DNA of 64,000 nucleotides from positions 14,112,588 to 14,176,587 of the forward strand of contig OX359247.1 in NCBI GenBank assembly GCA_947179485.1. Reading direction: 5' to 3'. A model generated the notes under the pieces. It was given only the letters and a program-made list of their open reading frames with translations. It did no database searches and was not told where the DNA came from. Made by a program: the position numbers and the translations under genes. Positions 51,000-64,000 of this stretch are shown in pieces. Within the stretch, counting starts at the first letter, position 1; the number at the start of each line of letters is the position of its first letter. This stretch comes from Allacma fusca (lineage: Eukaryota > Arthropoda > Collembola > Symphypleona > Sminthuridae).

Positions 51000-52829
51000 A
51001 AGAATTGGAAAATGAGTAAATGCCATCAAGTTGTTAAGCCTGATAATTATGGAAATCAAATGAATTTGTGGAGGGTCTGAGGACATAAAGCATCCAGGGC
51101 GTTATGGAATCCCATCACCGCACACATGGACTCCCAATGAATAGAACCATGGAAGTATTACTCGCCCGCCTATATTTTTTGAAAAAGGAAAAAAAAAGTA
51201 TTTGTCTGAAAATAAATTACATACTACACTATCCTATCATTATTATTTTCTGCTACGCCTTTTCAATTCAAGTTGCCATCCACATAATATTATTGTGACT
51301 ATATGGGAGTGTGTGAGTCCTAATGACATAAAGGTTCTCACTCGGTAATCTCATAAGTACATTACTATGAGGAGAAAGGCAAGAACAAAAATGCCTGACT
51401 GTCTGTAGATGCTCCGTGGTGTGTACACTAGCGTAGTTTCATAGGATTCTCTCCTTATATGTATGGATTTGTATGGAAGACCTCCCAATTTTCAACCTAG
51501 GGGGTTTTTACCATTATTACACACCGTGGCTGGTGCTCACTACATGGATGATGTTACGACTACACGGCAGGGCGAAACGGGTAGCAGGGAGTGATAAATA
51601 TACATAGAGTTTCATTTAAAAGCAAGTTGAGAGTGAGAGAGTGAAAATTATGGTTTTGTCCTATCATGGTTGTTACTATAAGGAAAAAGGGGGGAGTTAT
51701 TACTGTATAATATTCTGTATCTCTTCCCTTGCTGCTGCTCCCGCTCTCTTCATCACGAGTGTATATAGTTACTATTCTCGTTTTGCTCCTCTTGTCTCTC
51801 TCCTTTTTAATGCCTGCCTCAGAGAGACAGCCCAGTGTATAGTAGTACGTGTGTGTCCTTTGGTTTTTACTAATGGTTAAATAAGTACCTCGTACATGTC
51901 ATAATGGTGTTGAGTGAGGGAGGCTGTACGGAGATACATATGCAGTGGAGTATGTTTTTCTCTCTGCACACGGAGAGAGAAGAAAAGGGGACATATAAAA
52001 AAAATTAATAAGAACTTGAACAGATTCATCATCACGTTTCATCCACGCGCAATTTCCACAGATTCACAATTTTCTTGTAGGGATTTATAACACTAACACC
52101 ACTACTTCTCCGCACTCCCCGTCATCATTAGTTATTATTTATCTTGCCATGGTTTGTATATCTTCATTACGGGGAGCAGTAAGTCCTACTGTAGTCCGTC
52201 CTTCCTTCCTTGTCTGGAGACACGGGAGGAAATACTCTGTACAAAATCCAGCCGACTCTCAGAGCGTCACAATTTATTTCACATTTAAAAGGCTACGAGT
52301 AAGGACACTTATGTGGAATTGGGAAATTGCCAAGAAATTCCCGCATTTCTTTCCCTCCTCCCTCAAATTCTTTTTAAACTATCTCCAACACGGATTATCC
52401 GACTGTCTCCTTGGGAGATTTGTCATATAAAATACAACTACAGAGCTGTGTGTAGCTTCCCACGCACCAGTAGACCCTATACTGTAGTAGGAAACTTCCT
52501 CGTTGTATGGTCTGCATGCTGGGCCATACATGTATGTACATACTGTGTATGACCCTGGAGACTGTACATACTATGCAGACTTACATGCATACAAAGAGTT
52601 GTGAAAAAAATCAACTTTTTCTCCACCACTGACAAGTGTTGTTGTTGTTGCTCTTGACATGAGAATTGTATTTATTTGTTAGAGAGGTCTACATACAGAA
52701 ATTCGGCGGGGTATACTTATATATAGGAGAGCAGAAGGAACATCAGATTTTGAGAGAAATAAAATTCTGTCCGCTGTGCAAAAATGCCATTTGAACTCCA
52801 ACTTGACTCCAAGTGATTTACGGATGACG

Positions 52830-52831
<2 letters not shown>

Positions 52832-52881
<50 letters not shown>
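52832..52881. repeat. (GA)n microsatellite
   Basis: About 25 uninterrupted GA units, the longest simple repeat in the window. Confidence 0.85.
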
Positions 52882-52883
<2 letters not shown>

Positions 52884-55800
52884 ACCCACTAGCATTTACC
52901 ATGTAATTTAACAAGATGGGAAAAGAAAGTTCTGATCGATAGACGGCACAGAGATAGACAATTTTTTTCCGACTGTTCAAATTGGATGAAAAATGTGTGA
53001 CATGTCGGGATTCGGAGCTATGGAGAGTTAGGAAATGGGTAGTCAACTCAAGACTGTCTGTACATGTTTCAAGGAAATATCTGTCTGAACATCAGCCTTT
53101 AGATACACTCCGTTGTTCAGGAAAATTATATCCCAGGAACTTGAGGACACACACAAATACATATGCTTCTGTATGCTTCCATTTCATATGGGATGAACAT
53201 AAATCTATAACAAAAATTTATACAATAACCCTTGAGGAAGTTTTGTTATCAAATTAATTAACACCAATGATATAGTACTGATATTATAGAATTTTCTAGG
53301 AGTCATATTTTAGTCAGATACACTTAAATTGTTTAGCCTATAAATGCATAGTGCGAAGAAGTGGTGACGGAGCGTTGATTTATAAAACCGAATTAAAGGC
53401 CTTCCTCCGCACTAATGACAAATAAAAATGATCTAGAGGAAAAAGAAATGGCTTGAAACTTGAAAACAGACATTTGATTACAAATTTCATAATCGGATTC
53501 CCAATTTTCACCCAGGCTCAATATCCTGGGAAATGGTGGGAGAGATGCATTGTGATTATAATTTGGAAAAGCCAGCACTACTCAATCCCAGGAGCCGTGG
53601 TAAGTTGTGCATGTGATAATTAAATTTGCCAGGAGAGGGATAAAATGCTGATAAAATAATTTGATTATTAATAAAAGTCAAGTATGATTTCATATATTGT
53701 GCCAAAGTTGGAATTTATGGGAGCCGTAAAACTCAGGGGGAGGGAAAGGGGGAGATTTGGGCTGGTGATCAGCTTTAACGGTGTGTGATTCTGAGTCCGA
53801 GCGGGTTCCCTCCCTGGGATTATGTACGGGCATGGGGACCGTCGACGGAAGGAGATTATAGGATAATATAATTTTATATTGTGGTGATGTCATGTACACA
53901 TACGATTTGTTTTCAACTCATCGGATTTTACTTTTACGGTTTTAAGTCAAGTGCGTGTGTGCTCATAGGACTATGAGGACAGTCAAGGAGCCGGAGCCAA
54001 AAAGAGGGGGAGATGGACGAAGGAAGACAGAATATTTCAAATAAGGAAGATAAATTGACCAATTTTGGGGTAATCCAATTTTATATTTTGTCCATTATCA
54101 TTCAATTGATTCCTATTAATCATCCCTTGGTCCTTCTCCTGTATTTTCCAACCTCGTCCCCACTCAGTCCGTATTAGTTCCGTCCACCCGACCAGGAGTA
54201 TGGATTACTCTTACTCATTTAATAAACTGGGACTGACAGTCGTCTCCAATACAGTAAATGCACTCGATACTGTAAGTACACAGTGCATTGCCACACACAC
54301 AGTATTGACTAAACTATACAGTATTTAACCTGGAAATATCAAGACTTCATACGTTACACTGTGCATGTACATATATCCTCCACATGTTCCTCCTACTCAA
54401 TTATGCACAGGGTTTAACCTTTCCTTTCTCTGTGTATGTGTACACAGGAATTTGCAGGGTCTATAGGCTCTGGAAGCTCACACTTACCTAATAGCTGTTA
54501 ATTATTGAGTAACCTACGGACTGTGAGCGTATTTGCAGAATGCAGGCTATTTGGAAGCTACGTGGAATTTAGTTCTCCTCGGGGGAGACGGCTTCAAGTG
54601 CCAATCTTGAGGAATCCGGCCGTCAACATTAATTACCGGTGGAGATAATTACATTAGCAAAACGCACCTGCTATAAGGAGAGTGGGTGCAGCTGGGAAAG
54701 TAAAAAATAGGATTAGTCTTATATGTAAGAAGCTATTTATAGTACAGCCTACGAAAGTATAGTATAAGTACTGGAGCTCCATATTAAATCTGGATGCATT
54801 CATTCAAGTATCTACTCCTAATGATAGCTGAACGAATTCTGTATTAAAATGACTAATTCAATTCCTGTGCAAAAAAATAAAAAAAATAAACTCAGACTTT
54901 GTGAAGAGTTCCAAGTATCCTACCTAGCAAATTATGACTCAAGAGTCAAACTAATATAAGATGCTACTTACATTTACAAAACTTGTGTGCTACTACAAAT
55001 TAAAGTTACAAATGGTTCCTTGAGTTCCTATTATTAACTATCCGAGAGATAATTAAAGGTTTTGGGATGTATGCAAGTATAATGGGCTGCTCCCTGCTAA
55101 AACTTCGAATGCTGTTGCATTAACTCTACGTCGAGCCATTAGTAGTAGGTATGGGAATGAAGAGCATGTAACTCGGATTTCAAAATGACTGTCGAATTAT
55201 CATCGTGCTGCTTGAGAAACGGCTTGTCATGCTTAACGAAGTTGTAGTAATATTTCATAGACAAGGATTTTGAGCATTTAGAACATTCGTGTATTTTCAT
55301 GGGTGGATACTGCGAGAATTCCTCAACAGCAAAATCCACTTGAATACGTAACGCTATTTGGAGTGAGTTGCATATTCCGGGAGTATAATGATGGAAATTA
55401 CTACTAGAGCCTTATTATGGTCTTGATGATGTCGCTAATTAGTGTCTTTTGTACTTTCCATTAATAGGTAAAGCAGCAATTACCTCTGGCTTCCAGTCGG
55501 AACCAACTAACCATGCTAATACAAGGTTACAGAAGAGAGGGCTGTTTGGGGAGACTATTGTTTGGAACGTCATTTTCCCTAAAGTGTTATTTTTTACCGA
55601 TATTTTTATGCAATTGGGACCTTGTAGTTGTTTTTTATTTTATATTAAAGTTCTAGTTTCAGCTGCTGCTGAGGCATAATTTTAAGGGTAGGTGTATGCA
55701 AGATGTGTGTAAGGATTGGTGTAATAATTATTTCTTCCTGGAATAAATAAAATACATTCGTAATTCTACAGTTTTAAACCAAGTTACAGGCTCTGATTCC

Positions 55801-57280
55801 ATTATTTCGAATGCATATTCCCTGTACTATTCCCCTTGCTATAAAGATCAGTCCGAATATCTAGCTGTAGAATCTGCGTCTGTCGAATTATGGAATCTAT
55901 CTATCGAATAATACAAAAATTCATAAAAACAGAAAAGATTTTGAATTCAATTTTGAATGTTGTCATATAATTATTTGAATTTAAAAATGACATTTGTTAC
56001 AATTAAAGCCTGGTTTAGCAATTTTCATGAGCTAAGGTGAGTCAGTTGTCTGTCAATATTTAAAGCGGTTTTGCAAAGACAACAAAATTCTAAAGGTACT
56101 AAATTGCATTTCATAAATAATAGTTTTTAATTGTCTTCACATTTAAATTGATTTCAGTGGCATTCATTTTTTAGTATAAATGGCAGGCTTTCGAACAACT
56201 TGTTTATCTTCGGGCTATTTACAACGCATACTTTTTAAAACGTATCCCCGAAGCAAGTGACATTTCCTGGAGTTTTGCAGACGTGTATGGATTGATTTTC
56301 AAGCCAATAAACGGATATACATATGTACATATGTATGAAAATGGAGTTGTACGTTTAGGGGGAAATGAATTGGTCATCCTTCATGTTAAAGTTATATGCT
56401 TTACTATACTAAAGTTTGTAGTAATTATTGAAATCATTTATTCTAGAAATTCACACAGGGGGACGCATATTTCGAAATCATCTAAACTATGAGATATTTC
56501 TTAACTATTTCAAAATCTTGCAATTCCTACTTATCAATAGTGGAAATATTCGAAAGACTTATGCCTACAGATAAATGTCACAAAACCTATCAAACAACAC
56601 AGTTTCAATGGCGTAAGTTTCAAAAGGTGTACTACAAATGTACACAACCGTGTTCACAGTAGTTCACATAAACATTGTTGTGTGTTTTTGAATGTGATTT
56701 CTGTACTAGACAACGAGAATCATTTTGAAGTTATGGAAAGTCCAAAAGGCTAAAAGTCAATTCGAATATCAATAAAAAATGAATCTATAGCTTCTATATC
56801 AAATGCCATTCATTCCTGCACAGTATAACAGTTATTACTGACGTTGAAATACAGTTCCATTAGTTTAGGACTATTTTCTGGCCTGACCAAAAACCTACGT
56901 AAAATTCATTACATTTCTGTACTTACAGTCTACCAAACTTTGTTTCTCTCACTTATTGTTCGCCTGAACAACAAAGTAAAACTAATTTACGGGGATTTAC
57001 TTAATAATAATTGAACACACTTATATCATATTGTTCCAACAAGATATGGTAAACCTCGATGATGTCGCAATGCTCACACGAATTCTGGCCACACTCATGT
57101 GAAACCCTCCCGTTCACAGAAGAAAGACCAGGGAAAACTCTGAGTTCATTACAGGACCTAGCGGGAACAAAGTAATAATTAAATTCTGAACAAGTTTTAA
57201 CATTTAATAGAGAAAGAACTCCCAGGTTACATAAAGCTCGGGGAGAAAACTGGGACCTATTCATTCATGTCACATGAGAA

Positions 57281-57301
57281 TGTGTGTGTGTGTGTGTGTG
57301 A
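57281..57301. repeat. (TG)n microsatellite
   Basis: About ten TG units. Confidence 0.75.
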
Positions 57302-57665
57302 GGGCCATGCTCAGTAGAGATGTGTGTGTGTGGCCACACAATTCAATTATAAATCAAATCAAGTAAAGCACTCAATTCATTTGGTTCATTAAACCCAATT
57401 TCCGAAATCCCCTTCTCCGTCTCTCTCCAATTTCCTAGAAATCTACGTAATTTCCATAATCTACCCTACAAGAGGATACAGATTGATCTGCAAAAGTAAA
57501 ATCTTCAAGAGTTGATTCTGAATTTAGTCTTCTGTAGGAGTTTCACAAGGGCCTTTAACATGTTCGGATCCTAAAGCCTCCATTAGAAAATATGTACAAG
57601 CAAAATGGTACCACTTGAAAGTTTCTAATTTTCATTCTTCGTTCCTATAATAATTCCACATGCTT

Positions 57666-57692
57666 GTCTCTCTCTCTCTCTCTCTCTCCCTC
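57666..57692. repeat. (CT)n microsatellite
   Basis: About 11 CT units, then CCCTCTCACTC, some 250 nt upstream of the candidate exon at 57944. Confidence 0.75.
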
Positions 57693-57943
57693 TCACTCGC
57701 ACTCTTTCAAGTGTATGTATGTGGAAGGAGAGGATAGACAAGAGCGTGTAGCAAATGACAGTATTAAAAAATTACAATTACTTTTTATTACCTAAAAGAC
57801 CAATGACGGCTACTTTTTCCTACTTCTTTACAGAGAAAATAAGAGCTACTTTTCATTACATATGTGACATTTCAATTCTTTTCCTTCACTCTGCTGTGAA
57901 CCTCTTTCTCTCACTCGGCTCTTTCATTTTCTTCCCCCCCTAG

Positions 57944-58157
57944 CTCAAATCAAGTCATGGCGTTCCCAACTATCAACCAACACGATGGAGGGCAGGAGCC
58001 CCAGCCTTGATTGGCTACCAAAAACGGTGGAGCTACGATCCCAACCCGACCAATCACAAGGGATCCAAGACCCCCGAAAAATTCTTCCTCCAACATACAG
58101 ATCCTCTCTCATGCCATTCACATACTCCTCTCCTGTTATAGCTTTACTTACAACTGA
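57944..58157 (+). CDS. Candidate exon of unknown gene (possibly 5' coding exon of the Vsx-like gene)
   Basis: A strong acceptor (TCATTTTCTTCCCCCCCTAG) precedes the segment and a consensus donor (GTAAGTG) follows it. One frame is open from end to end (70 full codons plus 2 nt). It contains ATG at 57985, after which it reads MEGRSPSLDWLPKT and later RKILPPTYRSSLMPF. It ends in phase 2, which fits acceptors upstream of the 59099 exon (after TTCCAG at about 59056 or CATAG at about 59067), whose frame is open there. The block is GC-richer than its surroundings. I recognise no domain. ATTGG and CCAAT words inside could instead mark it as a promoter. Confidence 0.35.
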
Positions 58158-59098
58158 GTAAGTGAATCCCGGCAGCATTGAATGAAGCTTGTTCCACACT
58201 TACTACGCTAACTTCAATGCACCATCCCAGATTTTATTTCTAAACTAGATATATTTCCTTATAATTTTTGAATTTGACATTGCTCCTCCAAAATTCTTAG
58301 AAATTCCCAGAAATTAAAATTAAATTTTGATGGAGGAACTAACGAAGAAATAATGTTGTGAGTGTGTAGCTCTTATGGATATATGTCCGGACGGAGTGTG
58401 TAGGAAAGAGGAGGAAATGATCGGAAGATGCGTTGAAGATGAGATGCGGAACGAGAGTTTATATGTACTTGTCGGAGATGAGGAAGGAGACGCTGACATA
58501 GGTTCCCGGATATTCTGAGCTTGCCAGTGTTCTGTGAGAGTAGGGGAGGGTGGTTTAGGGTTGAGGAAATGGGACTGAATTTGTGTGTGCGGATTTGAGT
58601 TACTTACGTTGTCCTGTGTTAAATTGAATAGGGAATTACATGTTGTAGTACACGATGGTGAGTTCAGGGGGGTTATTTTTTTGATTGTGAAAAAAAGGGA
58701 AATAGAGAGAGAGATAAGGGTAGACAGAGAAAATTAACCATCAAGAACCAAGTGTTGAGAAAGATTACTTGTCAGTTTCTATTAAACTACTATTGCTGTT
58801 TCATCGTGAAACTGGAGTCTGGCACGGAGATTTTACTGAGCAACGAATACATTGACACTACATTTTTCCAACCATTATTTCCACTTTCCTAGTTGTAATA
58901 AATCCTAATAAGAGAATATTAAATTTACTACCTTCAACATTTATATATAGCCCCTGTGATGTGTTAATTTCTGGGGAGATTTCATCACAACGAAAAGCGA
59001 AACAGAAGAAGGGAGAGAGAGAGACACACAAATAATCGAGATTTCAAAATTCCAGTTCCGATCATAGCAAGAGGGAATTTTATTTATTGGGAAACAAA

Positions 59099-59408
59099 AT
59101 GTTACATCAACAGACGATCCATGTGACAGCCCCTTCTGCCATACAACTCCACTCACAACAATCATTTCAGAGATCCCCGTTTGCAATCCAAGAACTTTTG
59201 GGACTCAATAATAATGGTAATAGTGAGAACCGATATTGTAACTACAATTATAATAGACTTTTCCCTAGTGCACCGAATAATGGACACTCAGTGGATGGGA
59301 TACCGGGGCGGTTAAATAGTTACTTTGCGGCCGCTGCCGTTGCCGCTGTCCAGGGCTTTAATAGTGATGGGAATGCCAGTAATTGTTTGGGAAGACACTC
59401 CATCGACG
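59099..59408 (+). CDS. Vsx: Vsx/Chx10-type paired-like homeobox protein: N-terminal exon only
   Basis: ATG at 59099 sits in a good context (AAACAAAATG), and 103 codons run to a consensus donor (GACG|GTGAGC), ending in phase 1. Residues 24-36 read QRSPFAIQELLGL, the octapeptide (eh1-like Groucho-binding) motif that opens Vsx/Chx10 proteins; VSX2 has a similar GIQEILGL. The rest is Asn/Ser-rich with an alanine stretch (YFAAAAVAAVQGF, about residues 79-91), typical of homeodomain-protein N-termini. These are transcription factors for eye and nervous-system cell types. The homeodomain, CVC domain and OAR region are not in the window and must follow beyond 64000. If the donor is not used, the frame stops at 59434. 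Assignment rests mainly on the octapeptide. Confidence 0.65.
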
Positions 59409-62400
59409 GTGAGCCATTTCCACTGTCATTATAAATTACAACAAGTACTTATTAACTCGTAACTAGTATGCATAAAGCTTCTTTGAAATTCCCTCAAATT
59501 TTGGAACACTAGGGAATTCCGTACAAGAGATTTATAGATTGTTTTTGTACAAGATCAGCTTAGCATTAAGATCAAATCATTGTAGAGAGTTTTTCATTGC
59601 ACAGTACGAAAAATGGGATAACATTTCGAATCACAATTTTGTATATAAGATGTAACTTGTATTTTGTGTCGAGATTATGAAATTATACTATTTTACGCTA
59701 AAGTATGGAATTGATGCCTTTATGAACACAAGAGGTTTTGTAGGGACTCAAAAATCATGCGTTTCATTTATATCTCGACTAATCAATTACTTTTACTTAA
59801 TTATAAACTAATGTCAAATAATATCGACTCATCAGCTCAATCATGACAAAGCCCGGGAATATAACTGTACATAACTATTATTAATTATAATTATTTGTGG
59901 ACATATCTGGATCAGAAGATGCAAGTATATCAACAAGTTTTTGAATAATATTTCAAACTAGAAACATCAAAGTGGCAGTTCACAAATTCCTGACTACTTG
60001 AGTTTTGACAGGGATTCCAGTTGTTGGATTTAAGTTCTGTAATTATTAGTTTAATTGTATGATCCAATTTTATTGTATTTGATCCAACATTTTCCCCGGA
60101 TTTAAAAGTACCAGAAATGCCTCCATCAATCTGCTGAATTTTGACAGTACACCTAAGTGCATGGATACAACACTCATAGGATCTCCGTACACGCGAGGGA
60201 ATATGAAGTATGATGTTGTCGGTTAAAAACCTGTATGTAGGCAGCATCATTTCATGTAGGGATTACATATGGGATTACGCATAAATATATATTACTATGT
60301 GAGACTATGGGTTTCATTGATAAAAAAAAGATCTGGAGCAGTTTTACTGCATTTCTATGCAGTCCCGACTGCAGCAGTGCTATAACAACCTACAACAGTA
60401 CTAATTTTCACTTACCTTAATTTAATTTCTAACTGACAAAACTTTGGGAGCAATAATCACATTATCGTGCGTATATTTACATGTACCAATCCCAGGGCTT
60501 ACTTAGAATTCACGAACAAGTTAAATTCAAGATTCGAATCTGTAAGAATGCACTATGAAGCTAACAGAAATTCAGCAAGTTAAGAAATAAGTTAATTGTC
60601 GTTGTACAGGCGAGTAGGGAACATACAAGCAAAAATGTGTACAAAACATGCACGAATAGACTGGCACAGGATTTTAGGCGCTTAAATTTCCATATGTATG
60701 TACATTACGTGCAATTTTAAGAGACATGACACGAGGCTGGGGAAGGAAATCGTCGTTCTGTTGGGATAAATATTATAGTTGGAATATATACATACATACA
60801 TATATGCCTTACTGTATCTTGATATGCATATGAGCACAGATGAAGGGAGGGAAAAATAAATGAAGTACAGACTTGGAAATTATATGGAGCATATTATGCA
60901 TATTAATAGTCATGGGAAGAGTCATAGGCTAACTCAATTCTCCGTTCCAGTAGATTTACAAGCTGATAAATCGCATTAAAATTTAAATCTGCTTAAAAAA
61001 CCATTTAGGTTTTGTTCAAGCACAACTTCCACTTTCTTACGTAATCCACTCTAATCCTCCAACCTCCAAACTACATCCGCATCTTCTCCCATGAATGACC
61101 CAATCGAACTTCTTATTAATGTTCTCATTTCATGATTGCCTCAGCTCCCAATAAAATTACGCACTCCTTCCTCTCAATAAGTATTCTTCCACAGGAGGAA
61201 TGTTTAAATTCTTGATTACAGAATTCGTACTCATATATCTATATGTATGTATTTCTTAATGATTCAGTTCTATCTTAATAGCTATTTATTTTCAATTTAC
61301 TATCCAAAGCCGTCTGCCTACCCCTATAGGCAGAACGAAATCAATAATAATACTGTATAGGCTTCAGGCTGATACATTCCCTTTAAAATTCCAATTCCCT
61401 CCTAATTACGTAAATAGGGTCCTCTATTAGCGGAGTAAATACCCAACCGTTACAATTTTTCGCTCAAACTTGCTCCAATGACTGTAACTCCCACGGGTTT
61501 GCTCCAGGTATAAATAAACAGAAAAAAAACCCAATTAGTAATTTCTCTCTGACTCTGGCAACAATCGGCGTGACGGAAACAGAAGTGAAGTTGGAATCTG
61601 AGGACTCATGTAAAAATAAGAATGACAAAATAGACAAGACGCAAAGTAGCACTTATCAAAGCCCGGCACAAGTTCTGCTCCTTCTCAAGTTACTGTTTGT
61701 TTTCGACGCTCGCCTTTATTTTCCCGAGTTAAAACCATGCGGATTTCCTCACTCAGAGTTGTAACAGTTTGTAACAAGTTAGAAAAATAAGGAAATAGAA
61801 AACTCCTTAAATTTTCCATCTCCTTCCTGACAAGTTATAGCCTCAATTCTCTCTCCGAGAATAAATAGCTATCTTCATTTCCTGTGATGCATATCTATCC
61901 CTTTACGTGCAGACTCCTCCGTCCATCCCAAAAGAGTAACCGAAGAAACTACCAATAAAGAAAATAAACGTAATTGAAAAAGTGGTCTCATCATGTATAA
62001 AAATAGGGAACTATTTGAGGACGAGTCTTGTCTCAGCTCAGTCCGAAACATACACTGTACATACATACCTACGAGAGTACATAAAGATTCGGAAGTGTAG
62101 TACAGGACACTGTTGTTGTGATATGAAGATCCTACTACAAACCTTATCATAAAGAAGAGTAACAACACCACTACAGGACCATTGGATACAACATGCAATC
62201 ATATAGTATGGGAGACTTGGAGGAAATCACTTAGCATTTTTTTCCCCAACCAACACACATACACATAAGTGTAAATTGAAATGGGAATTTAATTCCCTGG
62301 GCTAATTAATAATCATTGAATGTTTAAAAGCGAAAAAACTGTTCAGTAGGGAAAAGGAATGGAGAGATGTGTGAGAGTGAGTAAGATGAGGATGACATGT

Positions 62401-64000
62401 ATACTTATGTAAGATCATGTAATTTTGAGACAGAACCGGAGGGGGAACGAGTGAATCCCGTAGTAAAATGTTGAAACGATCAGCAAGAGCTTTTCATTCC
62501 TATTTCCTTCGTTTCATTTCATGCTCGTCCATTTTACACATTTCCACACGGCATATACAGTGTAGTACGAACAGATATAACACACAGCCTTACTACAGTA
62601 TTTGTACTACATAAGTCCTCCCATGCACTACACACAGTTTGGTACAATAAATTGACTACGTAGTTTTAGTAGCATTAAATAATAGATATTTAACGTTTCC
62701 TATTTGCTCTTCTGCTTGTTTTGGTGGGGAGGAGATAGGTGGAGAGTTGTATGTGTGTATATCCCATAACAAGTTATTTTCTTCTGTTCGATTAACTTGA
62801 TTAGATTTTTTTACTGGGTCTTTTCCTATGAACAACTTAGGCAGGGGCAGGTTCTCCTAGTACCTATTTATGTATCTATATATTAGTGCATACTACATCC
62901 GAGTGTATAGAGTAGCATCACCAATTTCACGTCCACATGGTGTGATTTATTGTACAAGTGGATCAATTTTTCCTTGCGAGAAATATTTGCATGCATCCAC
63001 CCATCACATAATTAGATGACTTGGGGATTTGGCCATGTATCCTTTCCACACTTTTGTTCCGGGCTTGTTACATTATTGCCTCCAAAGTACTGCTGGGACT
63101 GGTTCCTACAGTAAATATATTTTGTTCCTATTAATTAACTGGGTAAATCATGGGCTTTTGTATTGTCAACACTGCATTACAGTTGAGGACTTGCTTCTGG
63201 AACTTCTTCAAATCTAAAATAGCTAAAGTCTTGAGTTTTGACAATTGATGGGATAAAGTAGAATATAGTAGTAACACATTTGACTGATTGTGAGTATGAG
63301 CTGTTACATTTATTACTATTTCTCTCAGTAAATATATGACTGGATGTACATGCACATATGAACAGGGTAACCATAGATAGCTCTATTTACATTACACGGA
63401 CGACTCAACCAGTGGGAAAGATTCAGGGGACTGTATCACATCTTACAGTATTTTAGTGGTAGTATTTTAGTGTATACAAGAGAACTCAAGTAGTAGGTTA
63501 CATGAACACATTTGTTGCAAGGGACAAGACTTACATTCCCATCCAGTACTTAAAGACAAAGTTTCTTGATCTTGACAATATTTTACTTGGAAAGAAAGGG
63601 AAAAAATTTCAAGTGCTCTTATGTCACCTATTGTGTGCGTATGTAAGTGCCAGAAAGAGTGAGAGAGAGAGAGAGAGAGGGAGAGAGTGTGAGTGAATGA
63701 GAGGGTGGAAAAATTTATATTTTTGTATTGTCATGCAATAAAAATACGGGAACGGATAGATTTGAAGACACATATGAGTAAGTATGAGCATGTATGCAGC
63801 AGGTTGTTCCTGACTGGTTCAAGTTCAAAGTTGAGTACTGTCTTGAGCCTAAACATTTCTCACATTTTTATGAAGATGCTTTTGTGTAAATACTTACCAA
63901 TACATTTGGTATCGATGGATCCTCTTGCTCCATTCATATTACCCCCGTCAACTCCTGTGCTTTTAGAAATACTCCGTTCCGAAGAACAAACAGAGCTTTT
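59409..64000. other. Probable first intron of the Vsx-like gene
   Basis: AT-rich sequence in which no homeodomain exon (no WFQNRRAKW-like frame) is found on either strand. A weak exon candidate starts near 61586. A GA microsatellite lies at 63658-63687. Confidence 0.4.
63658..63687. repeat. (GA)n microsatellite
   Basis: About ten GA units followed by GGGAGAGAG. Confidence 0.7.

Larger units (their letters stand above)
48223..57943. other. Long stretch without a recognised gene, between Skeletor and the Vsx-like gene
   Basis: Nearly 10 kb with no exon I can assign. GA microsatellites occur at 50945-50999 and 52832-52881, and TG and CT runs at 57281-57301 and 57666-57692. A GC-richer piece at 54545-54665 contains TAATTA and ATTAATTACC words that homeodomain proteins could bind. 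Gene deserts next to developmental homeobox genes often hold enhancers, but nothing here proves that. Confidence 0.35.

Noticed and set aside
52679-53046. Ser/Leu-rich minus-strand frames
   Set aside because: They are made by the (GA)n microsatellite at 52832-52881.

Overview
This is a nuclear window from a eukaryote, almost certainly an arthropod. It is AT-rich, has many GT-AG introns and dinucleotide microsatellites, and shows no bacterial-style gene packing. The gene set (DAAM formin, Skeletor with DM13 and DOMON domains, a small secreted IGFBP-like protein, an ELOVL6-type elongase) fits an arthropod. A crustacean such as a copepod is a reasonable guess, but nothing in the window proves the species.

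Layout from left to right. The last exon of an activator-type E2F transcription factor (+) lies at 1036-1311. It faces DAAM (-), whose 15 coding exons I could join in frame from 14324 down to 7074 (1078 aa, the usual length of the family). Between the two genes, at about 1800-2445, lies a decayed second copy of the 3' end of DAAM. Next come an ELOVL6-type fatty-acid elongase (-, 22470 to 20162, 4 exons, 286 aa), a small secreted 14-cysteine protein of the IGFBP-N type (-, 27546 to 26735, 3 exons, 105 aa) and a tRNA-Val(AAC) (+, 32779-32850). They are followed by a protein with an RIIa dimerisation domain, a long acidic region and four IQ motifs (+, 33433-37468, 7 exons), a Skeletor homologue (+, 38600-48081, 12 exons, 682 aa), and the first recognisable exon of a Vsx/Chx10-type homeobox gene (+, 59099-59408). 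The homeodomain of that last gene is not in the window.

All gene models come from reading splice sites and checking codon phase by eye. Every internal junction listed keeps the frame. The genes do not form a pathway; this is an ordinary mix of neighbours. Transcription factors (E2F, Vsx), actin regulation (DAAM), lipid synthesis (ELOVL), a secreted factor, calmodulin/PKA-scaffold-type signalling (RIIa/IQ) and a cuticle/matrix-type extracellular protein (Skeletor) lie side by side.

The most interesting observations are the collinear DAAM-tail duplicate at 1800-2445; a nearly perfect hairpin in a DAAM intron (11160-11234) that pairs fully only on the DAAM sense strand; a row of four consecutive hairpins at 28114-28241 upstream of the IGFBP-like gene; a nested palindromic element at 4006-4183; and an unassigned, splice-flanked 214-nt open exon at 57944-58157 in phase with the Vsx-like exon. 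I found no CRISPR array, prokaryotic operon or clearly novel enzymatic system.
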